In this document: one piece after another, positions 56,697 through 64,000 of the stretch
Position numbering within the stretch: the first letter of the stretch is position 1
Layout: every line of letters starts with the position of its first letter
NCBI RefSeq assembly: GCF_016859125.1
Contig: NZ_CP069338.1
Span: forward strand, 4,279,501 to 4,343,500
DNA: 64,000 nucleotides
Direction: 5' to 3'
DNA from: Archangium violaceum
Lineage (GTDB): Bacteria > Myxococcota > Myxococcia > Myxococcales > Myxococcaceae
Translations under genes and position numbers: made by a program
The notes under the pieces: model-generated
Databases searched by the model: none
The model's input: only the letters and a program-made list of their open reading frames with translations
What the model was told of the DNA's origin: nothing

Positions 56697-57389
56697 TCAG
56701 TTCATCGGCTCCGAGGGGGCACACAGCCGCGCGCGCACCTGGGCCACGGGGGTCTCCCAGTGGCGCTCGAACCAGAAGTCGAGGAACAGCGGGGATGCGC
56801 GGCCACGGCGGTGCGCGGCCCTGATCCGCCGCAGGTACACGGACGTATCGACGCCGGATTGCCGGCCCTTGAGTTGTCCGAGCGTGCCGACCAGCACGAT
56901 GAGCGCCGCGGTCCAGATACCGAGGTTGCCCTGGACGTACGCCTGCAGCTCTATCTCGCCCATCACGTCCGTGCCGTAGCCCGTCACCAGGTGCAGCACG
57001 TCATGCGTCTCGCGGTAGCGCTTGGCGAGGAAGTCGATGTCGTTCTTGAGCTCGAGCGTCGTCTCGAAGGGGGAGATCTTGTTGTCGCGGTAGTAGCGCG
57101 CGTACGCATGGCCGAGCGTTCCCTCGGGCAGGCGCTCGAGCGCGGCCAGATCCAGGTCCTTGGCCTCCAGGGACGGGCGCTCGGACAGCATGCGGCGCCA
57201 ATCCTCGCTGCGCTGGAGTTTCTGGAGGAGCGATTCGTAGACGTCGTAGTCCAGGCAGGCGTTGAGAGTCTGGCCATAGACGGGATTCCCCTCGTTGCCC
57301 TTGATCACTTTCAGGATCTGGGTCGCGATGCGCAGGCGCGTGAACAGGGAGGCGTTCTCGGGCAGGGTCAGGGTCTTTGGGTCGAGCAT
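56697..57389 (-). CDS. Coq4-like protein
   Basis: A 230-residue protein with the Coq4 zinc-type motif HDVLHLVTGYGTDVMGE (HDxxHx11E) and the surrounding helical pattern. Mitochondrial Coq4 acts in ubiquinone synthesis at C1 decarboxylation/hydroxylation; bacterial relatives near oxidative clusters are of unknown role. Here it lies 46 bases after the Baeyer-Villiger monooxygenase gene in the same direction, so it may act on the same substrate. The MLDPKTLTL start has no good Shine-Dalgarno; the frame continues upstream without similarity. Confidence 0.85.
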   Translation of the reverse strand: MLDPKTLTLPENASLFTRLRIATQILKVIKGNEGNPVYGQTLNACLDYDVYESLLQKLQRSEDWRRMLSERPSLEAKDLDLAALERLPEGTLGHAYARYYRDNKISPFETTLELKNDIDFLAKRYRETHDVLHLVTGYGTDVMGEIELQAYVQGNLGIWTAALIVLVGTLGQLKGRQSGVDTSVYLRRIRAAHRRGRASPLFLDFWFERHWETPVAQVRARLCAPSEPMN

Positions 57390-57435
57390 GGGGAGGTGTT
57401 GTCGGAAAGGGGGAGGGTTTGGGGATTGAAATGAA

Positions 57436-59250
<1,815 letters not shown>

Positions 59251-59303
59251 GCTCATTACTCCTTCACTTCGGTTGGTTCCGAGGCCTGGACGGCTCGGTC
59301 GTG

Positions 59304-59981
59304 TCACCGCCGGGCGGTAACGGGGGCCAGCCACAAGCCGACGAGCGCGTCGACGAGTCCGGCCGCGGTGGACTCCCAGGTCGAATGGGGCGAAGCCGTG
59401 CCTTCGTGCAGCGCGCGTTCCCGCTCGGCGCACATGTGCACGACCAGCAACCGGCCCATTTCGTTGCGCTCCTGCCGTATTGCCTCTGGGAGGCGAGGGA
59501 TCAGCCGGAACATGCTCTCGTGGGCCTGCTGCAGCGACCGCGAGGTGTATGACTCGTTGAACACGCGCTCCCGCAGGGCGGGATGGGTGGTCACCTGGGC
59601 GATGAACCGCGCGTACCAGGAGGGGATACCCAATGAGGCGAGGTGCTCGGTGGCTGGCCTCACGAGGCAGGACACCCAGTCGCGCAGGTCGGGCGAGCCG
59701 GTGAGCTCCGCGAGCATCTCGGTGCGCCGCCGTTCCACCGACTCGGAGTGCCGACGCGCGATGGCCACCACGAGGTCCTCCTTGGAGCCGAAGTGATAGC
59801 CGACAGCGAAGTTGTTCGACTGGCCCGCCGCCTCGCTCACCTGACGATTGGAGACAGCCTCCACGCCGTGCTCGGCGAAGAGCCGCTCGGCGGTGACGAG
59901 GATCAGCTCGCGGGTCTCGCTGCCCCGATCGGATTTGCTCGGGTTCACCAGCCGCGCCTGCTTGCTGTCGTCGGTATTCAT
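59304..59981 (-). CDS. TetR family regulator, copy 2
   Basis: A 225-residue TetR protein nearly identical in the HTH region to copy 1 ([34 protein letters not shown]), with more differences in the ligand domain. GGAGG precedes two consecutive ATGs; the second has better spacing. It is the first gene of the BVMO/Coq4 unit, and paired palindromes lie 50-80 bases upstream. Identical HTH regions mean both copies should read the same operators. Confidence 0.92.
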   Translation of the reverse strand: MNTDDSKQARLVNPSKSDRGSETRELILVTAERLFAEHGVEAVSNRQVSEAAGQSNNFAVGYHFGSKEDLVVAIARRHSESVERRRTEMLAELTGSPDLRDWVSCLVRPATEHLASLGIPSWYARFIAQVTTHPALRERVFNESYTSRSLQQAHESMFRLIPRLPEAIRQERNEMGRLLVVHMCAERERALHEGTASPHSTWESTAAGLVDALVGLWLAPVTARR

Positions 59982-60030
59982 CATGACCTCCGCAAAGTGG
60001 CGCGTCCTCGAGCCCACGCGACAAGTTCTA

Positions 60031-60059
60031 AGTCGATCGACTCAAGCAGTCAACTGACT
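60031..60059. promoter_or_regulatory. paired AGTC-N4-GACT palindromes upstream of TetR copy 2
   Basis: AGTCGATCGACT (60031-60042, perfect) and AGTCAACTGACT (60048-60059, perfect arms AGTCA/TGACT), centres 17 bp apart. They match the pair before TetR copy 1 in sequence and spacing. Confidence 0.7.
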
Positions 60060-60162
60060 TAATTCGCTTGAATCCGAAATCCACGCGAAGTGGGAATGGG
60101 TCGGATGCCGGGTAACCGGCCGAGCGGTTCGAGCGCAGCCTCGGCGGCTGGGAGGTACGTCC

Positions 60163-61190
60163 ATGCATCAGGCGTTGGGGTGCAAGTGTTGGGGACAGGA
60201 GGAGATCATCGACCTGTTTCGCATCCACGACCGCTCGTCCTCGAGCCGCGAGAAGGCAACCGCGCGCCGGCCGCTCTCGCTCGCCCTGTTGCTGACGGTG
60301 GCGGTGGGGGTGCTGCTCACGATTACGGGCTCGGGGTGTGGTTCGAGCCCGGTCAGCTCGTGCCAGGGGCGCGCTACCTGGGGCCCTACGTCCACCGGGA
60401 TGTGGCGAGACGTGGAGGTCCTCCGATCCTCACCTATGAGTGGTCCACGCCCGCCTACGACTACTTCCGGCAATCCTGGTACCAACAGGCGCGTGCGAGC
60501 GGGGGCCGCACCGTCCTCTCCGAGCCCTACGTCGAAGGGGACCAGGCGTACGAGACGCTCTCGAGGGCCATCTTCGACGACCAGGGCCGGCTGCGCGGGG
60601 TGGCGAGCGTGGACCTCTTCCTCCCCCAGATCTCGGACATGGTCCGCCAGGCCAACCGCTCTCCCTCGGAGATCCTCTACGTCGCAAGCCCCGCTGGCGC
60701 GCTCCTCGCCCACCCGCGGGAGGAGCAGCTGCTCGCCTGGGCACGAGCGCGGGGCAGACCCGTGCGGTGTCTGTGCGAGCTCACCCTCGAGGATCTGCGG
60801 GCGTGGGAACATGAACAGGGATTGGACCAGGGACGGCTCCTCACCGAGGTGGGCATCCCCCAGGTGTGGGTTGGAGGGTCTTCGCTTCGACGGACGAAGA
60901 TGTGCTCTTCGAGGCCGTGCGCCGACAGCGGGGGTTTGTGGTGGCCCTGTGCGTGATGCTTTGGGGCGGGCTGGGGGCGAGTGGTCTGGCCATGGCCCGC
61001 TCGGAACGGACCCGCTCCCTGCTGCGCACGCTCGCCGAGCGTCAGCGTCAGGAGGAGGAGCGGCAGCTGCTGCTCGCGCAGGTGCGGCAGCGCTCGGCGG
61101 AACTCCAGGCCATCCTCGAAGGCATGGTCGATGCCGTCGTCGTTCGCGATCAGCACGTGGGCGAAATCGGGCGGACTGGGGTGATTTCCG
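60163..61190 (+). pseudogene. degraded Cache-domain sensor histidine kinase
   Basis: Pieces of one membrane sensor lie in three frames. Frame one has the N-terminal helix RRPLSLALLLTVAVGVLLT; from about 60324 another frame carries a Cache-type part (YGLGVWFEPGQLV, YLGPYVHRDV, TYEWSTPAYDYFRQSWYQQA, RGVASVDLFLPQISDMVRQ); from about 60866 a third frame has STDEDVLFEAVRRQRG, the second membrane helix and a coiled coil ending at ILEGMVDAVVVRDQ, the start of a PAS domain. The first half of the Cache region and all of the kinase core are gone. Two frameshifts and two deletions make it a clear pseudogene. Confidence 0.8.
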
Positions 61191-61602
61191 AGCCAGGATT
61201 CCGCCTCCTCCCTCGTATCGAAGGAGGCTCGAGATACTCACCGAAGGTGCTGAGCTGACCCGTCGAGGAGATGAAGCGGAGCGTATCGAGAATGACCTGG
61301 ATCAGCTTCTTCTCTTCGGCGGATTCGGCTTCGTCGCGAAGCCTCGTGAAGAAACCCGCCGTTCTGTCCATGCGTTCCTCGAGACTCACGAGGCCATCTC
61401 GAGACGGTCCAGTGGAAGGGGACACGCCAGACTCGAGGGTCTTGCGGAAGTCTTCGAAGCGATACCGTTGACCGGTAACCCAAACGAAGAAGAGAGCATC
61501 TCGCGCCAACTCCAGAATCCGCTCCTGCTCAGGAGACCGCTCCTCACTCCAGAGCTTCCCAATCACCTCTTGTGCATCTGAGAGAAGCGAGGAGGACGTC
61601 AT
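61150..61602 (-). CDS. small soluble protein coupled to a lipoprotein
   Basis: A 150-residue acidic, mostly helical protein (SSLLSDAQEVIGKLWSEERSPEQERILELARDALFFVW ... LSTFGEYLE). The last ~25 residues overlap the kinase pseudogene and look random (SIRGRRRNPGSEITPVRP), so the original end may have been lost at the same rearrangement. The ATG overlaps the stop of the lipoprotein gene (ATGA). The pairing of a small lipoprotein with a small cytoplasmic helical protein recalls effector/immunity pairs, but no toxin domain is visible. Family not recognised. Confidence 0.55.
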   Translation of the reverse strand: MTSSSLLSDAQEVIGKLWSEERSPEQERILELARDALFFVWVTGQRYRFEDFRKTLESGVSPSTGPSRDGLVSLEERMDRTAGFFTRLRDEAESAEEKKLIQVILDTLRFISSTGQLSTFGEYLEPPSIRGRRRNPGSEITPVRPISPTC

Positions 61603-61961
61603 GGTTTCACCGTCGCGAGCTTCGCATGGCTCCAACTCCGGCCTCTGAGAGACTTGATGCACATTTTCTCGCAGCCATCACGTTCTTCCTCGCAGTCGCG
61701 AGTCCATGCTGCGCGGACGATGGGGCCTTCCACGGAGCCACCGCTTGCTCGGTAGGGATACCTGGACAAATCGAAGCTGCTCAATGGCTCCCATGAATGG
61801 GTGACCTGACCGCCCGGTGTCTCCTTGATGACGAGCACGAAGCGGGATGGGTCCTGGACATTCTTGGGGCCGGGAAGCGGGGCGCGAATCGCACTACAAG
61901 AAAAAAGGAGGAGGCCAAGACTTGAAACCAAGAGCCTTCGGTGAGTCGATGCTATTGCCAT
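61599..61961 (-). CDS. lipoprotein with Cys motif, coupled to the next gene
   Basis: A 120-residue lipoprotein (LGLLLFSCSAIRAPLPG lipobox region). The mature part has a beta-like stretch FVLVIKETPGGQVTHSWEPLSSFDLSRYPY and a Cys motif RDCEEERDGCEKMCIKSLRGRSWSH near the end. The protein seems short and may be the N-terminal part of a longer family whose C-terminal domain is absent. The upstream sequence lacks a Shine-Dalgarno. Function unknown. Confidence 0.55.
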   Translation of the reverse strand: MAIASTHRRLLVSSLGLLLFSCSAIRAPLPGPKNVQDPSRFVLVIKETPGGQVTHSWEPLSSFDLSRYPYRASGGSVEGPIVRAAWTRDCEEERDGCEKMCIKSLRGRSWSHAKLATVKP

Positions 61962-62016
61962 GTGGGGTGAATATTCCCTTCACGCAAAGGACTGTCCATC
62001 CATGACTCCGAGAAGG

Positions 62017-63027
62017 TCAGTAACCGGTCCGGGTCAGTCCCAACCAGAGTTGGAAGCCCATGAAGGACAGGTAGAGCAGGAGCAGGACGCCGCCCTCGGG
62101 GCGGGTGATGGTCCAATCGAAGCTGATGGACATGGGAAAGAGGAGGAGGGTGATGCCCAGCAGCGCGGCGAGCGCCATCAGCCCTCCCGCGGGCAGTGGC
62201 ACGGTGGCGAGGACCGCCACGAGCCCCAGGATGAACAGGGTGTTGAAGATGTTCGAGCCGACGATGTTGCCGAGCGCCATGTCTGTCTGACCCCGACGGA
62301 TGGCCATGAAGCTCGTCACCAACTCGGGGAGCGTGGTGGCCAACGACACCACGGTGAGCCCGATGAGCTGCTGCGAGAGTCCCAACGCGGAGGCGGCACC
62401 CACCGCGCCCGTTTCCCCCAGCTTTCCACCGAAGCCCAGCAGCGCCAGGCCTCCGAGCACCATGACCAGGGCCAGCTTCGTGGACACCACCGGCTCGCTC
62501 TGGACGACGTCACTCACCTCTCCCGCCAACTCACGGCCCACCTCGGCCGGCTGGTGCGCCGAGCGCAGCACCATGCGCAGGACCAGGCCGAATCCCCCGA
62601 GCAGGAGCAGCCCCTCGTACCGCGTCAGCCCCGGCTGTCCTCCGGCGACGCCACCGGGGATCAGGGCGAAGGTGATGAGCGCTGCCACGGTGCCGAGCAT
62701 CACGGGCAGCTCGCGCTTGATGAGGGATGACTGCACCTTGATGGGCCGCAGCAGTGCGGACAGTCCGAGGATGAGCCCCGTGTTGCTCAAGCTCGAGCCC
62801 ACCATGTTGCCGAAGCTCAGGGCCGTATCCCCGCTGAGCGCGACAGCGACATTGAGGGCCAGCTCCGGCGCGGAGGTGCCGAAGGCCATGATGGTGAGTC
62901 CGATGGTGAGGGGGCGCATGCCCCCGCGCTCCGCGAGCACCACCGCTCCTCGCACGAGCAGGTCGCCTCCGAGCAGGAGCAGCACGACACCCGCGGCGAA
63001 GAGTCCCAGAGAAATCCACAAGCCCAT
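62017..63027 (-). CDS. calcium/sodium antiporter (YrbG/CaCA family)
   Basis: A 336-residue membrane exchanger with about ten helices in two inverted halves. Ion-binding repeats: FGTSAPELALNV with GNMVGSSLSNTGLILGL in the first half, TTLPELVTSFMA with GNIVGSNIFNTLFILGL in the second. It exports Ca2+ in exchange for Na+ or H+. The start MGLWISLGLF has GGAGGAG about 14 bases upstream; longer starts are not supported. Confidence 0.93.
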   Translation of the reverse strand: MGLWISLGLFAAGVVLLLLGGDLLVRGAVVLAERGGMRPLTIGLTIMAFGTSAPELALNVAVALSGDTALSFGNMVGSSLSNTGLILGLSALLRPIKVQSSLIKRELPVMLGTVAALITFALIPGGVAGGQPGLTRYEGLLLLGGFGLVLRMVLRSAHQPAEVGRELAGEVSDVVQSEPVVSTKLALVMVLGGLALLGFGGKLGETGAVGAASALGLSQQLIGLTVVSLATTLPELVTSFMAIRRGQTDMALGNIVGSNIFNTLFILGLVAVLATVPLPAGGLMALAALLGITLLLFPMSISFDWTITRPEGGVLLLLYLSFMGFQLWLGLTRTGY

Positions 63028-63056
63028 ACGCGCGCCAGCAAGCTCCTCCAAAGCGT

Positions 63057-63608
63057 CTACGGCGGGCCCAGGATGAGGGAGATCGTGGCGAGTGTCATCG
63101 CGGGGCCCTGCTTCGCGAGCGCGGGCGGAATCGAGAGCACCACGGGCCGCTCCGGCCGGCCTCCACACGAGCGTGAGCCTACGTAGACCCCGTCCTCGTT
63201 GGCCGTCAGGTCATAGCTGCACGGGCCCACGGTGCCGGTGAGCGACTCCTTACTGATGCTCAGCTCCGAGAGGCGGCCGTAGAAGGTGCCCCGCGCATGG
63301 GTGACGCCGTCCTTGTCCTCGAAGCTCAACCGGGTGAGCGTGCTGCCCACGGTGCCGCCCAGCTCCTCGCCGTTGAGGCCGAGGAACACCGTCCGGCCAA
63401 AGGCCCTGCCGCGCAGGGTCTTCCCGTCCCGGGAGAGCTGCAGGTCGGGCCCGGAGACGCTGTCCCCGTCCACCCGGGCCGTGATGGCGGCGTTCGGAGT
63501 GCGCAGGTAGAGGTACTGCCTCTCACCCTGGGCGGCCGCCGTCCCGAGAGCGAGCAGGGCGGCCATCCCGAGCGCTCCACCGAGGTTCTTCGCGGATGAG
63601 CGTTTCAT
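63057..63608 (-). CDS. secreted beta-rich hypothetical protein
   Basis: A 183-residue precursor with a signal peptide (GALGMAALLALGTAAAQG). The mature part is strand-rich (YLYLRTPNAAITARVDGDSVSG, GTVGSTLTRLSFEDKDG) with two Cys (GPCSYDL and RSCGG) that could form one disulfide. No family recognised. It lies 29 bases upstream of the antiporter gene in the same direction and may share its transcript. Confidence 0.65.
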   Translation of the reverse strand: MKRSSAKNLGGALGMAALLALGTAAAQGERQYLYLRTPNAAITARVDGDSVSGPDLQLSRDGKTLRGRAFGRTVFLGLNGEELGGTVGSTLTRLSFEDKDGVTHARGTFYGRLSELSISKESLTGTVGPCSYDLTANEDGVYVGSRSCGGRPERPVVLSIPPALAKQGPAMTLATISLILGPP

Positions 63609-63809
63609 GAGGGGAGGATAGGGACGGAGGAGTCCCCGTGTGCCATCCCCCTGCCCGGCCGCTCGTGGAGAGTGCCTCGGGGATGGCGTGCGCCGGCAGG
63701 AGGGCACGGCGGGCGTCCGCCCGGTTACCAGGCGGGCGAAGGGCGTGAGCGTTATGTACTGCCCCCAGACCCGGCCCGCCAGGGCCATCCGGCGAAGGAG
63801 CCAACCGAG

Positions 63810-64000
63810 GTGTCATCTCCGTCCAATGGTGCGAGCGCTCAGCAGCGGGACCTCCGCCCGGGCAGGGTGCCCGTGGGCCTCCTGCTGCGCGGCCTCCTGG
63901 TGCTGACGACGATGGTGGGGCTGGTGGCGGCGCTGCACTTCTACCTCGGGGTGCGGCTCATCTCGGACCCGGGGCTCGAACAGCCGTGGGCGGGGCTCGG
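63810..64000 (+). CDS. membrane protein N-terminus, possibly metallophosphoesterase (cut by the window)
   Basis: A GTG start with GAAGGAG ten bases upstream opens 63 codons to the edge: a polar start, a hydrophobic helix (LLLRGLLVLTTMVGLVAALHFY) and LGVRLISDPGLEQPW. Membrane-anchored metallophosphoesterases often begin in this way, but no catalytic motif is within the window, so the assignment is weak. Confidence 0.4.
   Translation, partial: MSSPSNGASAQQRDLRPGRVPVGLLLRGLLVLTTMVGLVAALHFYLGVRLISDPGLEQPWAGL

Overview
The window reads as chromosomal DNA of a myxobacterium, most likely of the Cystobacter/Archangium/Stigmatella group. Base composition is very high in G+C with strong third-position G/C bias. 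Lineage markers include a DUF2378 (Myxococcus paralogous family) protein, cysteine-rich lipoproteins, eukaryote-like Ser/Thr kinase debris, several one-off regulators, and an F0 ATP-synthase operon that carries no F1 genes. No rRNA, tRNA or CRISPR array was seen.

Layout. 0-9 kb: endonuclease V, an anchored alpha/beta hydrolase, Cys-rich lipoproteins, an OPT transporter, an HD phosphohydrolase, an orphan RnfD/NqrB-like membrane protein coupled to a DUF2330 protein, and a lipoprotein next to a JAMM-type protein whose signal peptide lies in another frame. 9-16 kb: glnS, a ketopantoate-reductase-like protein, and a large methyl-accepting protein fused to a peptide-binding SBP domain. 15.6-19 kb: a regulator with two TetR helix-turn-helix domains, its putative operator, and a coupled but broken rifampin-phosphotransferase-like gene. 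19-24 kb: an Ssu-type sulfonate uptake operon whose ATPase is fused to a cysteine-dioxygenase-like domain, and a proline iminopeptidase. 24-36 kb: lipoproteins, hypothetical proteins, a PAS/GAF histidine kinase, PEBP and GNAT proteins, an SdpR/SdpI/CPBP-protease operon and a broken PEGA-like gene. 36-40 kb: the F0 operon (AtpZ-like, AtpI-like, a, c, b) and ychF. 40-50 kb: an HTH-citrate synthase, cupin, AIM24, Rieske oxygenase with divergent TetR, tandem GST_N protein, glyS and a Uma2 protein.

50-60 kb holds the most distinctive system: a minus-strand cluster encoding TetR, type I Baeyer-Villiger monooxygenase, Coq4-like protein, a second closely similar TetR, putidaredoxin-reductase-like and putidaredoxin-like proteins, two tandem P450cam-like cytochromes P450 and a DHA2 exporter. 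The logic parallels camphor-type terpenoid oxidation, but the camphor-contacting Tyr is replaced. Both TetR genes are preceded by the same paired AGTC-N4-GACT sites at 17-bp spacing. A reductase C-terminal remnant between the two P450 genes records an ancestral duplication and deletion.

60-64 kb contains a degraded Cache-domain sensor kinase, a lipoprotein coupled to a small soluble protein, a Ca2+/Na+ exchanger, a secreted hypothetical protein and a gene cut by the right edge.

Several genes carry single-base frameshifts, some in homopolymers. Some of these could be sequence errors rather than true pseudogenes.
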